NCBI GenBank assembly: GCA_013316055.1
Contig: WSNM01000001.1
Span: 53,689-117,688, forward strand
Direction of reading: 5' to 3'
Source of the DNA: Clostridia bacterium
Lineage (GTDB): Bacteria; Bacillota; Clostridia; Christensenellales; Borkfalkiaceae
Length of the DNA: 64,000 nucleotides
The notes under the pieces are model-generated. The model did no database searches. It saw nothing but the letters and a program-made list of their open reading frames with translations, and was not told the DNA's origin. Below, one piece after another: positions 52,983 through 61,982 of the stretch. Made by a program: the position numbers and the translations under genes. Position 1 is the stretch's first letter, and each line of letters starts with the position of its first letter.

Positions 52983-53948
52983 ATGAGCACAAAAAGCAAA
53001 ATCATAATTTTAAGCATTAATATTCTGCTTTGCGCGGCAATTGCGCTTTTAACCGTCTTTTTAATGGATGGTTGGGGCGTGTTGGCGCGCGTTGTTTTTT
53101 ATTGCGTTGCAGGCGCTGGCGCAATCGCGTCGCTTACGGCATTCTTCTTAAAAAAGGACGCAATTTTCAAAAGCGCGTTTATCCTTACGGTTTGCGCCGC
53201 CGTCTTTCTTGCGGCGTTTATTGTCGTCGGCAAGGTCGGCAATATAAGCGAGTACGAAACTGAGGAGGAGAAGATAGCCGCGCTTAAACAAATGCTTGTA
53301 AATACGGGCGGCTGGGGAATGCTCGTCTATTTCCTCATTCAGGTTTTGCAGGTGGTAATTCTGCCCCTACCCGCGCTGGTCTGCTATTTGCCGGGGGCAT
53401 ATATCTGGGGACCTCCGGTTGCCACGCTTATCGCTTCCGCGGGCGTTATCTGCGGCTCGCTAATCTGCTATGTAATCGGCAAATTCTGGGGCAAAAGGGC
53501 GGTGGAATGGGTTGCCGGCAAGGAAAATACCGAAAAATACGCAAATTATCTCGGCAAACGCGGCAAGGTCGTGTTTGTGCTTATGCAGCTTTTGCCGTTC
53601 TTCCCCGACGATATTCTTTGCATGGTTGCAGGGCTTACCGCAATGAATTTTCCCTTCTTTTTAATCACAATCGTGCTTGTGCGCCCGCTGATAATCGCGG
53701 GCTATTGCTACCTCGGCTCGGGCACGGTAATTCCCTTCGACCAACCTTGGGGCATAGCCGTGTGGGTAATAATTTTTGCGGTTTGCATTGTGCTTGCCGT
53801 GCTGTCCTTCAAATTTCAGGATAAAATCGAAAAATGGCTGGTCGAAAAATTCACAAACCGCCGCCATAAGTCGGCAAACCAACCCACATACATTCCCGCA
53901 GACCAACCAACAGATACAAATGATAACCCGCCGCCCCCCGAAGATTAA
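52983..53948 (+). CDS. VTT/DedA-family (TVP38/TMEM64) membrane protein
   Basis: 321 residues. Two N-terminal membrane hairpins (about 7-70) precede the VTT core. The core has LVYFLIQVLQVVILPLPALVCYLPGAYIWG, CGSLICYVIGKFWGKRAVEWVAG and KVVFVLMQLLPFFPDDILCMVAGLTAM, which carry the F-x-x-G / P-x-x-P-D pattern of the superfamily. A C-terminal polar tail (NQPTYIPADQPTD) follows. Members act in lipid scrambling or transport; the substrate is not known here. It begins 7 bp after folA. Confidence 0.8.
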   Translation: MSTKSKIIILSINILLCAAIALLTVFLMDGWGVLARVVFYCVAGAGAIASLTAFFLKKDAIFKSAFILTVCAAVFLAAFIVVGKVGNISEYETEEEKIAALKQMLVNTGGWGMLVYFLIQVLQVVILPLPALVCYLPGAYIWGPPVATLIASAGVICGSLICYVIGKFWGKRAVEWVAGKENTEKYANYLGKRGKVVFVLMQLLPFFPDDILCMVAGLTAMNFPFFLITIVLVRPLIIAGYCYLGSGTVIPFDQPWGIAVWVIIFAVCIVLAVLSFKFQDKIEKWLVEKFTNRRHKSANQPTYIPADQPTDTNDNPPPPED

Positions 53949-54102
53949 TAATTTCAACCGCTTATCTAAGCCCGACGCTATTACCGTAATTCCCATAGGG
54001 AATATTCGGTAAGCCGCAGCCGAATGCAATCGGTTGCGTTCTTTCATATTTCGTTATATAATGATTGCACGATAAACAGTAATTTAGAGGAATTAAATTA
54101 TT

Positions 54103-54567
54103 ATGAAAAAAATATTGATTTTTATCGCAGCGACAATAATACTAATTTTAAGTAGCGTACTATGTGCTTGCACTAACACCGATGTAAACATTGAAAATAC
54201 GAATTGGAAACTACAAGTAGCAATACGAGCAAATATTGAAAATCAAGAAAGTGAAGTTATTGCCCGAAATGAATTTTGGATAGTGGAAGATACAAACATT
54301 CCAGTTGTTGACATTATTCTTGTTGCAAAAGACGGAATAATCACTATAATGGATAGCACAGATACAAATAAATCATTTAGCGGTACTTATAAAAAGGTTG
54401 ATGTGATAGACGTAGAAACGATAGTATATCAAGTTACCATTAGCGAATTGTCGGGAAACGCAAATGTTTCGACAACAAAATATAACGACGGGAGCAAAAC
54501 TAAAACTTTGATTTTTACATTATTGAAAAATGATATTCAATATACATTGAATTTTATATCAAATTAA
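54103..54567 (+). CDS. AT-rich small lipoprotein, hypothetical
   Basis: 154 residues. The signal peptide ends at the lipobox LCAC (Cys23), indicating a membrane-anchored lipoprotein. The remainder is beta-rich without known motifs (NTNWKLQVAIRANIENQESEV, FSGTYKKVDVIDVETIVYQVTI). Base content is far more AT-rich than flanking genes, with AAT/ATA/TTA codons rare elsewhere in the window, suggesting recent transfer. AGAGGAA precedes the ATG. The function is unknown. Confidence 0.7.
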   Translation: MKKILIFIAATIILILSSVLCACTNTDVNIENTNWKLQVAIRANIENQESEVIARNEFWIVEDTNIPVVDIILVAKDGIITIMDSTDTNKSFSGTYKKVDVIDVETIVYQVTISELSGNANVSTTKYNDGSKTKTLIFTLLKNDIQYTLNFISN

Positions 54568-54873
54568 CATAAATATAATAATTAAGCTAATAGAGTTATA
54601 AATTTCAATTTAGCGGAGAATTGTTATCAATAGCAAAATCGTAATTAAAACTTGGTCTTGGAATATATATTGAACAACAAGCAATCTTCATAAGATAAAT
54701 TTTGCGTAGTTAAAGGCTCTCGAACGAAATGTCCGAGAGCCTTTTGCCATTGCTTGAAGGTTCAACTCTTAAAAATTTGGTTTTTTAATTTCCTATGGGA
54801 AATGCGCTATTCACGTCGGGCTTTTTATTTACATAAAATATAGTGACTGATTATTTTTACCGGAGAAGTACTT
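54568..54873. other. AT-rich intergenic stretch
   Basis: 306 bases with the same AT-rich composition as the lipoprotein gene. Contains the terminator at 54712-54746 and the ribosome binding site for the ZIP gene (CGGAGAA). No other ORF or RNA recognised. Confidence 0.6.
54712..54746 (+). terminator. Intrinsic terminator in AT-rich islet
   Basis: 11-bp stem AAAGGCTCTCG / CGAGAGCCTTT, loop AACGAAATGTC, followed by T and GCC. Confidence 0.8.
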
Positions 54874-55647
54874 GTGGAATGGCTGAATAATTTTACGGGC
54901 TGGCAGCTTGCGCTTATGGCAACGACCTTTACATGGGCGTTGACGGCGTTGGGCGCCTCGCTTGTGTTTATATGTAAAAAAGTAAGTCAGAACGCCTTTG
55001 CGTTTATGATGAGCTCGGCCGCGGGCATAATGCTTGCGGCAACGTTTTTTTCTCTTTTATTGCCCGCTATGGAAATGGCGCCGTCCTTCGACTATCTTGT
55101 CTTAACGTGCGGCTTTGTCCTCGGCGGGGCGCTTATAATAATTACCGATATATTACTCGGCAAGCTTAAAATGTTCAACGGCGACGCAAAAAAGCAAAGC
55201 TGCGCGGTAATGTGCATTGCGGTAACCATGCACAATATTCCAGAAGGCTTGGCTGTCGGCGTGGCGTTCGGCGCGCTTGCCTCCGGACAGACGGCGGGCG
55301 CAGTCGCCGCAATTATGCTTGCGGTCGGTATAGGAATACAAAACTTCCCCGAGGGTATGTGCGTTGCCTTTCCTCTGCGCGCAAACGGCACGGGTCGGGC
55401 AAAAGCCTTCTTTATAGGTCAGCTTTCGGGCGCGGTGGAAATTGTTGCGGGCGTAATCGGCGCGCTTGCGGTGCAGGCGGTGCGCGGCATTCTTCCGTGG
55501 GCGCTCTCGTTCTCTGCGGGCGCCATGCTTGCCGTGGTGTGCTCCGAGCTAATTCCCGAAAGCTTTTCGCAGGGCAAGGTCAAGGCCACAATAGGCGTAA
55601 TCTTCGGCTTTGCGCTTATGATGATTTTAGACATAGCCTTCGGGTAA
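54874..55647 (+). CDS. ZIP-family metal transporter
   Basis: 257-residue membrane protein, start GTG at 54874 behind CGGAGAA. Helices IV and V carry the metal path: TMHNIPEGLAVGVAFG and GIGIQNFPEGMCVAFPL. First helix NFTGWQLALMATTFTWALTALGASLVF; last helices PWALSFSAGAMLAVVCSELIPES and TIGVIFGFALMMILDIAFG. Predicted zinc or other divalent metal uptake. Monocistronic in appearance; the next gene begins 73 bp later. Confidence 0.9.
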   Translation: MEWLNNFTGWQLALMATTFTWALTALGASLVFICKKVSQNAFAFMMSSAAGIMLAATFFSLLLPAMEMAPSFDYLVLTCGFVLGGALIIITDILLGKLKMFNGDAKKQSCAVMCIAVTMHNIPEGLAVGVAFGALASGQTAGAVAAIMLAVGIGIQNFPEGMCVAFPLRANGTGRAKAFFIGQLSGAVEIVAGVIGALAVQAVRGILPWALSFSAGAMLAVVCSELIPESFSQGKVKATIGVIFGFALMMILDIAFG

Positions 55648-55720
55648 AGTAAATTTTTGTACATTTTATTTCGCTGATTTATTTTGCATAAATCGGAAAA
55701 TATTTCCGCAATATAGTTGT

Positions 55721-56521
55721 ATGGAAAAAACCGACAAAAAAACGGCAATAGTAGTAGGCGGCAGCTCGGGTATCGGCTGCGAAGCGTGTTTAAGACTGTA
55801 TAACCGCGGCTGGCATGTGGTAAATATTTCGCGCACGCCGTGCCAAAATTCCAATATAGTAAATATTGCGGCTGACGTTGCCGCAGGCGACAGCGTTGCG
55901 GACGCAATAAAAGCCGTCGGCGAAAAGCGCAGAATAAACGCGCTTATATACAGCGCGGGCTTTTCAATGGCGGCGCCTATCGAGCACGCAAAGGAAAGCG
56001 ATTACCGCTATCTTTTCGACGTCAACTTTTTCGGCGCGCTCAAATGTATGCAGGCGGTTATACCGTTTATGAAGGAGAAGGGCGGCAGTATAATCCTTGT
56101 CGGCTCGCTCGGCGGCGATTTGCCCATTTGCTTCGACAGCTTCTATTCCGCCTCCAAGGCCGCGCTCGAAATGCTCTGCCGTTCGGCATATTCCGAGCTT
56201 AAGCCCTGCGGCATAAAGGTCACAGGATTATTACCCGGCGGCACGGCAACGAATTTCACCTTTAAGCGCAAGGTGTATTCGGACGACGAAAACAAGGCGT
56301 ATTCCCACAGCGTCAACCGTGCCGTCGCCGCGCTTGCGGATATGGAGCAGAGCGGAATGAAGCCCTCCGACGTGGCCGAAATAATTTACGGGCTTTTGCT
56401 TGCGGACAAGCCTCCCGTAATAAAAACGTGCGGCGCAAAAAACAGCATGTACAGGCTTTTGTCGCGCGTTATGCCCGAAAAGGTCACGCTTAAATTTAAC
56501 GACAGGATGTACCGGCAATGA
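55721..56521 (+). CDS. Short-chain dehydrogenase/reductase
   Basis: 266 residues. Cofactor site VGGSSGIGCEACLRL (a glycine-rich variant of TGxxxGIG, with Thr replaced by Val/Gly), IYSAGFSMA (NAG-like), ILVGSLGGDL (catalytic Ser) and YSASKAALEM (catalytic Tyr/Lys). A complete classical SDR core. The C-terminal tail (VIKTCGAKNSMYRLLSRVMPEK) is like that of RhlG/DltE-type members. It overlaps a small ORF and lies just before spoVAC, so sporulation-linked expression is possible. Confidence 0.85.
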   Translation: MEKTDKKTAIVVGGSSGIGCEACLRLYNRGWHVVNISRTPCQNSNIVNIAADVAAGDSVADAIKAVGEKRRINALIYSAGFSMAAPIEHAKESDYRYLFDVNFFGALKCMQAVIPFMKEKGGSIILVGSLGGDLPICFDSFYSASKAALEMLCRSAYSELKPCGIKVTGLLPGGTATNFTFKRKVYSDDENKAYSHSVNRAVAALADMEQSGMKPSDVAEIIYGLLLADKPPVIKTCGAKNSMYRLLSRVMPEKVTLKFNDRMYRQ

Positions 56522-56616
56522 AGAAGGACTACGACTTATCCCGCCGCGACGAGCGGGAAACGCTTATAAGAACGCCTAAGGGGGAAAGAATCAGGAATGA
56601 CAGGCAAAACCCGTGA
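56518..56616 (+). CDS. Small basic ORF between SDR and spoVAC
   Basis: 32 residues, highly charged (KKDYDLSRRDERETLIR, then TPKGERIRNDRQNP). Its ATG overlaps the SDR stop by 4 bp, and its 3' end overlaps spoVAC by 20 bp. It covers the AGGGGG site used by spoVAC, so it may act in translational coupling rather than as a protein. No family recognised. Confidence 0.35.
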   Translation: MKKDYDLSRRDERETLIRTPKGERIRNDRQNP

Positions 56617-57046
56617 AAATTATAACGAAAACTATTTAAACTACGTCAAAACTCAGGACCCGCCCACACAGCACTTCAAAAATTGCGCGGCGGCGTTCGG
56701 CGTCGGCGGGCTGATATGCTGTATTGGTCAGTTTATAAGATATATGCTCGAATTCGCGGGGCTGTCGGGCGACGAGCTTGCTGGCGCAACCTCGATTGTG
56801 CTGATTTTTCTCGGCTGCTTTTTGACGGGGCTGGGCGTATACGACAGAATAGGCAGATACGCCGGCGCAGGCTCGATAGTGCCCATTACGGGCTTTGCAA
56901 ACAGCGTAACCTCGCCCGCAATCGAGTTCAAAACCGAAGGCTGGATATACGGCATGGCGGCAAAAATGTTCACCGTTGCGGGCGCGATTATCGTGTTCGG
57001 AGTATTTTCGGGCGTGCTTGTCGGGCTTGTATATTTCTTTCTATAA
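56597..57046 (+). CDS. spoVAC: Stage V sporulation protein AC
   Basis: Inner-membrane channel-like component that moves dipicolinic acid into and out of the spore. 149 aa. SpoVAC-type order: a polar start (NYLNYVKTQDPPTQHFKNCAAAFGVGGLICCIGQ), then membrane helices SIVLIFLGCFLTGLGVYD, the loop GRYAGAGSIVPITGFANSVTSPAIEFKTEG and AKMFTVAGAIIVFGVFSGVL. The full loop signature is intact. Forms an operon with the truncated spoVAD. AGGGGG then AGGA precede the ATG. Confidence 0.92.
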   Translation: MTGKTRENYNENYLNYVKTQDPPTQHFKNCAAAFGVGGLICCIGQFIRYMLEFAGLSGDELAGATSIVLIFLGCFLTGLGVYDRIGRYAGAGSIVPITGFANSVTSPAIEFKTEGWIYGMAAKMFTVAGAIIVFGVFSGVLVGLVYFFL

Positions 57047-57111
57047 AAGCAATTGCCCCCGCAATATGCTTGATTTAACGCTATTTTAATAATAAATTTC
57101 AGGATATGGCT

Positions 57112-57795
57112 ATGAACAAAAAGGGAAATACCGTATTTTTTAAAAATTCGCCCTGCGTAACCTCCTTTGCCGCTGTCTGCGGCAGTAAGGAAAGCGCGGG
57201 CATAATAGGCTCCTATGCAGATATTACCTTGCAGGACGACATGTATGAGGAAAGCACCTACGAAAAGGCCGAGTGCAAAATGCTTACCACGGCAATTTCG
57301 CTTGCAATTGAAAAGGGCGGCTATTCGGAAGGCGATATCGACCTGCTTTTGTCGGGCGATTTGCTCAACCAGATAATATCCGCAAGCTTTGCCGCCCGCG
57401 ACTATAATTTTCCGTTTCTCGGCGTATATTCGGCGTGCTCCACCATGAGCGAGAGCATGCTGCTCGGCGCAATGCTCGTCAATGCGGGCTACGTCAAAAA
57501 GGCGGTTGCCGCAACGGGCTCGCACTTCGCTTCCGCGGAAAGGCAGTACCGTTACCCGTTAGAGCTCGGCTGTACCCGTCCTCCGCAAGCTCAGTGGACG
57601 GTCACGGGCGCGGGCGGCTGCGTCATCACCGACGAAAAAAAGGGCATAAAAATAGTCAACGGCACAATGGGCAAGGTGTGCGACTTCGGCGTGACGGACG
57701 TGAACAATATGGGGGCGGCTATGGCGCCCGCCGATGCTATAATACCACCATATTGCGATTTTGCACTCTGCGGCGGACAGTCAAAAACGCTTTAA
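57112..57795 (+). CDS. spoVAD: Stage V sporulation protein AD, C-terminally truncated
   Basis: Thiolase-fold protein that binds dipicolinic acid. Family members have about 335 residues, but this has about 227. Homology is clear from SPCVTSFAAVCGSKESAG through VYSACSTMSESMLLGAML, TGSHFASAERQYRYPLELG and DVNNMGAAMAPA (about 57735). Then comes an unrelated 20-residue tail and TAA. The missing third and spoVAE are not found downstream. AGGA precedes ATG 57112 (ATG 57106 is an alternative). A lesion, rearrangement or assembly join are all possible; the product is probably inactive. Confidence 0.8.
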   Translation: MNKKGNTVFFKNSPCVTSFAAVCGSKESAGIIGSYADITLQDDMYEESTYEKAECKMLTTAISLAIEKGGYSEGDIDLLLSGDLLNQIISASFAARDYNFPFLGVYSACSTMSESMLLGAMLVNAGYVKKAVAATGSHFASAERQYRYPLELGCTRPPQAQWTVTGAGGCVITDEKKGIKIVNGTMGKVCDFGVTDVNNMGAAMAPADAIIPPYCDFALCGGQSKTL

Positions 57796-57846
57796 CACGC
57801 CAAAAACATAAGGAGGAGGACATACGGATTTTATCCCCCGCAGAGT
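57765..57846. repeat. Inverted repeat flanking spoVAD tail
   Basis: ACTCTGCGG (57765-57773) and CCGCAGAGT (57838-57846), separated by 64 bases that include AAGGAGGAGG without a following ATG. It lies just after the point where SpoVAD homology ends and may mark a rearrangement boundary. Confidence 0.4.
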
Positions 57847-58016
57847 AATAAGCGCAATATATACGCATACTCAGTACAAAACACGGCTTACATTATTTGC
57901 CCCAATTCAACAAATTGCCATTCATATCATTGACTTTGCCCGTGTCTGGTGATAAAATAAATTATATTATAATCTGTAACCGCAGTCGGTTTTTCGTCTG
58001 CGGAAAGGGCGTGTCG

Positions 58017-58673
58017 GTGAAGACGGCTGAACTATTCGATTTAAATCATACTCTTGCGGCGGAATACCTTCAACGCTTTTTATATCCGTGGGAAGCGCTT
58101 GCGGGACTGAAAGACTGTATTTTAAAGCTCGGCGCAGGGCTCGACAAGACAGAGTATTCTGAAATTGCCCCTTGCGTATGGGCTCATAAAAGCGCAAAAA
58201 TCGCCCCGTCCGCATATATAGGCGCGCCGTGCATTATCGGTGAAAATACCGAGGTAAGGCATTGCGCCTTTATCCGCGGCAGCGCGCTTGTCGGCAATAA
58301 CTGCGTGGTCGGCAACTCGACCGAGCTTAAAAACGTAATCCTTTTCGACAATGTTCAGGTGCCGCATTACAACTACGTCGGCGACAGCATTCTCGGCTGC
58401 AAATCGCATATGGGCGCGGGTGCGATAACCTCCAACGTCAAGTCGGATAAAACGCTTGTCACCGTAAGCTGCGGCCCGCAAAAAATCGCGACGGGCTTAA
58501 AAAAATTCGGCGCAATTCTCGGCGACGGTGTAGAGGTGGGCTGTAACAGCGTTTTAAACCCCGGCACGGTAATAGGCAAAAACACCAACATATACCCGCT
58601 TTCGTGCGTGCGCGGCTATGTGCCCGCAAACAGCATCTACAAAACGGGCGGCGTAATAACGGCAAAAAAATAA
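58017..58673 (+). CDS. Left-handed beta-helix nucleotide-sugar transferase-like protein
   Basis: About 218 residues. GTG starts at 58011 or 58017; GGAAAGGG spacing favours the latter. The body is hexapeptide repeats: SAKIAPSAYIGAPCIIGENTEVRHCAFIRGSALVGNN and VEVGCNSVLNPGTVIGKNTNIYPLSCVRG, typical of GlmU-like acetyltransferase C-termini. There is no nucleotidyltransferase domain. Next to glmM and glmS, so probably an acetylation or uridylation partner in UDP-GlcNAc supply, but the reaction is not certain. Confidence 0.72.
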   Translation: MKTAELFDLNHTLAAEYLQRFLYPWEALAGLKDCILKLGAGLDKTEYSEIAPCVWAHKSAKIAPSAYIGAPCIIGENTEVRHCAFIRGSALVGNNCVVGNSTELKNVILFDNVQVPHYNYVGDSILGCKSHMGAGAITSNVKSDKTLVTVSCGPQKIATGLKKFGAILGDGVEVGCNSVLNPGTVIGKNTNIYPLSCVRGYVPANSIYKTGGVITAKK

Positions 58674-58704
58674 TCAGTCGGAATAACACTAAAGAGAGAT
58701 ACAT

Positions 58705-60090
58705 ATGGGCAAATATTTCGGAACGGACGGCTTCCGCGGCGAAGCAAACAAAACTCTTACTGCCGACCACGCTTATAGGGTGGGCAGATTTCTCGGCTGG
58801 TATTACGGCGAGCTTAAAAAACGCGCCGGCGACAATTCCGCGCCGAGAATTTTAATCGGCAAGGATACAAGACGTTCCAGCTACATGTTCGAATACACCC
58901 TGATTGCGGGTCTTACCGCCTCGGGTGCGGACGCATATATGCTCCACGTCACCACAACCCCGTCTGTGGCGTATATAACGCGGGTGGACGAATTCGACTG
59001 CGGAATTATGATTTCCGCAAGCCACAATCCTTATTACGATAACGGCATAAAGCTTCTCAATTCCCACGGCGAAAAAATGGACGAGGGCACGATAGCGCTT
59101 ATCGAAGCCTACCTCGACGGCAAGCTCGAAGCCTTCGGCGAAAAATTTTCCGAGCTCCCCTATGCCATGCGCGAGCATATCGGCAAAACGGTGGACTATG
59201 CCTCGGGTCGCAACCGCTATATCGGCTATCTTATTTCCTTGGGAATGTACTCCTTCCGCGGCAAGCGCGTCGGGCTCGACTGTGCCAACGGCACAACGTG
59301 GAATATCGCAAAAGCGGTATTCGAGGCGCTCGGCGCAACCACATATGTAATCAATAACGAGCCGGACGGCTTCAATATAAACGAAAACGCGGGCTCGACC
59401 CATATAGAGGGACTGCAAAGGCTTGTAAGAGAAAAGAAGCTCGACGTCGGCTTTGCATACGACGGCGATGCGGACAGATGCCTTTGCGTGGACGAAAACG
59501 GCGAGGTTGTCAACGGCGACCAGATACTTTACCTGTACGGCGTTTATATGAAGGAGCGCGGCAAGCTGATAACAAATACCGTCGTCACAACCGTTATGTC
59601 AAATTTCGGGCTTTATAAGGCTTTCGATAAGGCGGGTATAGAATACGCAAAAACCCCCGTTGGCGACAAATACGTTTATGAATATATGGCGGAGCACGGT
59701 TGCAGGCTCGGCGGCGAGCAGTCGGGGCATATAATTTTTTCCAAGTACGCCACCACGGGCGACGGAATTCTCACCAGCTTAAAGGTAATGGAAGTGATAA
59801 TGGCGGGCAAGACCACGCTTTCCAAGCTTGTCGAGCCGCTTAAAATCTATCCGCAGGTGCTTTTAAATATAAAAGTAAAGGATAAGGACAAGGCGCAGAA
59901 CGATAAAAGCGTTTTGGCGGTTGTCAAAAATATAGAGGACAGGCTCGGCAACGGAGGTAGAATTCTTGTAAGACCTTCCGGTACAGAGCCGCTTATACGG
60001 GTTATGGTGGAGGCGGAAAGCGAAAAAATCTGTCAAAGCCTTGCACAGGAAGTGGTTGAGGTTTTGCGGACAAAGGGTCACGCGCTTTAA
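58705..60090 (+). CDS. glmM: Phosphohexomutase, phosphoglucosamine mutase-like
   Basis: Converts glucosamine-6-P to glucosamine-1-P. 461 aa. N-terminus GKYFGTDGFRGEANKTLTA, catalytic serine in MISASHNPYYDNGIKL, metal loop DGDADRC, sugar loop GGEQSGHIIF and phosphate loop VRPSGTEPLIRVMVEA. All four domains are present. Preceded by AAAGAGA. Followed 30 bp later by glmS, giving a glmM-glmS amino-sugar unit. Close to phosphomannomutases in fold, but the context favours GlmM. Confidence 0.93.
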   Translation: MGKYFGTDGFRGEANKTLTADHAYRVGRFLGWYYGELKKRAGDNSAPRILIGKDTRRSSYMFEYTLIAGLTASGADAYMLHVTTTPSVAYITRVDEFDCGIMISASHNPYYDNGIKLLNSHGEKMDEGTIALIEAYLDGKLEAFGEKFSELPYAMREHIGKTVDYASGRNRYIGYLISLGMYSFRGKRVGLDCANGTTWNIAKAVFEALGATTYVINNEPDGFNINENAGSTHIEGLQRLVREKKLDVGFAYDGDADRCLCVDENGEVVNGDQILYLYGVYMKERGKLITNTVVTTVMSNFGLYKAFDKAGIEYAKTPVGDKYVYEYMAEHGCRLGGEQSGHIIFSKYATTGDGILTSLKVMEVIMAGKTTLSKLVEPLKIYPQVLLNIKVKDKDKAQNDKSVLAVVKNIEDRLGNGGRILVRPSGTEPLIRVMVEAESEKICQSLAQEVVEVLRTKGHAL

Positions 60091-60120
60091 GGGTATTTAA
60101 CAAAAGGGTAGAAAAATTCA

Positions 60121-61953
60121 ATGTGCGGAATTGTAGGATATATAGGTAAAAAGCAAGCTGCGCCCGTGCTTTTGGAGGGGCTTAAAAGGCTTGAATACAG
60201 AGGCTACGACTCGGCTGGCGTGGCAGTGCTTAACCCCGACGGCGGAATAGAAATCGTCAAAGCCAAGGGCAGATTGCAGGTATTAAGCGATATGACCGAC
60301 GGCGGCAAAGCTGTAAAGGGCTTCTGCGGCATAGGACATACGCGTTGGGCAACCCACGGCGAGCCTAGCGAAAATAACGCCCACCCGCATTGCAACGACG
60401 AAAAAACGATAGCCGCCGTCCATAACGGAATAATAGAAAACTATATCGAATTAAAGGAAAAGCTTATCCGCCGCGGATATACCTTCTATTCGCAGACCGA
60501 TACCGAGGTAGCTACAAAGCTCGTAGACTACTACTATAAAAAATACGGCGACCGCTTGCGCGCCATATCCGAGTTCGCTTTAAGGGTTCGCGGCTCGTAC
60601 GCGCTTGCGGTAATATACAAAGATTTGCCCGATACGATTTTTGCAATCCGTAAGGACAGTCCCATGATAATAGGCGTTGCCGGCGGAGAGGCGTTCCTTG
60701 CTTCCGACGTGCCCGCAATACTGAATTATACCAGAACGGTATACTATGTCGACAATCTCCAAATCGCGCGGCTTGAAAAGGGCGCGGTAACCTTTTATAA
60801 CCTCGACCGAGAGGAAACGTCAATGCAGCCCGTGCAGATAACATGGGACGCAGAGGCGGCTGAAAAGGGCGGCTGGGAGCATTTTATGCTCAAAGAGATA
60901 CACGAGCAGCCCAAGGTCATAGCCGATACAATCAACAGCGCGGTACATGACGGAGAAATAGATTTTACCGAGGTCGGGCTAAGCGACAAGGCTCTTAAAA
61001 AAATAAAGGGCGTAGTAATCGTCGGCTGCGGCTCGGCATATCACGCGGGCGTGGTAATGCAGTACGTAATAGAGGATTTGGCAAGGCTGCCCGTCAGGGT
61101 AGAGCTTGCTTCCGAATACCGTTACCGCAACCCCGTAGTCAACGGCGAGCTTGTTATAGTCATAAGCCAGAGCGGGGAAACCGCCGACAGCCTTGCCGCC
61201 ATGAGAGAGGCGCATAAAAACGGACTTAAAACGCTTGCAATCGTCAACGTCCTCGGCTCGTCAATCGCAAGAGAGGCAGACTATGTTTTCTATACCAAGG
61301 CGGGGCCGGAAATTTCCGTCGCCACGACAAAGGCGTACAGCGCCCAGCTTGTAGCGGGCTATCTGCTTGCAATCAAGCTTGCTAAGGTGCGCAAAACCGT
61401 TTCGGAGGAGTGCGGCAAGGCGCTTTTATCAGAGCTTTGCTCTATTCCCGAAAAGGTTAAGGAGCTTTTAAACAGCAAGCAAGAAATTCAGAAATTCGCG
61501 TCAGAAACAATGGACAGAAGCGACGTTTTCTTTATAGGACGCGGCACCGACTATGCAGTCAGCATAGAGGGCAGCTTAAAGCTTAAAGAAATAAGCTATA
61601 TCCATTCCGAGGCGTACGCCGCGGGCGAATTAAAGCACGGCACAATCAGTCTTATAGAAAAGGGCACGCTCGTTTTCGGCGTGCTTACCCAAAAGGGACT
61701 TGTGGAAAAAACCATAAGCAACCTTGAAGAAACTGCAAGCCGCGGCGCGTTGATTGCGGCAGTCGCGTCAGAGAACGTAAGTGTTGAAAGCACGGGCATA
61801 AAAAACGTTTTCCGCATACCCTTGACGGATATGCACTTTACGCCCAGCCTTGCGGTTATTCCCCTTCAGCTTTTCGCCTATTATTTAAGCGTTTTAAGGG
61901 GCAACGACGTGGACAAACCAAGAAACCTCGCCAAAAGCGTTACGGTGGAATAA
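60121..61953 (+). CDS. glmS: Glutamine-fructose-6-phosphate aminotransferase
   Basis: First enzyme of amino-sugar synthesis. 610 aa. Glutaminase domain starts MCGIVGYIGKKQA, with the catalytic Cys at position 2, then LEYRGYDSAGVA, GHTRWATHGEPSENNAHPH. Two SIS domains follow (GCGSAYHAGVVMQYVIEDL; ISQSGETADSLAA; GRGTDYAVSIEGSLKLKEIS), ending LAKSVTVE. The 30 bp before it leave no room for a glmS ribozyme. Regulation by that riboswitch is therefore not expected here. Confidence 0.96.
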   Translation: MCGIVGYIGKKQAAPVLLEGLKRLEYRGYDSAGVAVLNPDGGIEIVKAKGRLQVLSDMTDGGKAVKGFCGIGHTRWATHGEPSENNAHPHCNDEKTIAAVHNGIIENYIELKEKLIRRGYTFYSQTDTEVATKLVDYYYKKYGDRLRAISEFALRVRGSYALAVIYKDLPDTIFAIRKDSPMIIGVAGGEAFLASDVPAILNYTRTVYYVDNLQIARLEKGAVTFYNLDREETSMQPVQITWDAEAAEKGGWEHFMLKEIHEQPKVIADTINSAVHDGEIDFTEVGLSDKALKKIKGVVIVGCGSAYHAGVVMQYVIEDLARLPVRVELASEYRYRNPVVNGELVIVISQSGETADSLAAMREAHKNGLKTLAIVNVLGSSIAREADYVFYTKAGPEISVATTKAYSAQLVAGYLLAIKLAKVRKTVSEECGKALLSELCSIPEKVKELLNSKQEIQKFASETMDRSDVFFIGRGTDYAVSIEGSLKLKEISYIHSEAYAAGELKHGTISLIEKGTLVFGVLTQKGLVEKTISNLEETASRGALIAAVASENVSVESTGIKNVFRIPLTDMHFTPSLAVIPLQLFAYYLSVLRGNDVDKPRNLAKSVTVE

Positions 61954-61982
61954 TCTATTACTTGAATTGCGGAAAAAAATAA

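Noticed and set aside
60091-60120. glmS ribozyme/riboswitch
   Set aside because: Only 30 bases separate glmM and glmS, far too little for the ribozyme.
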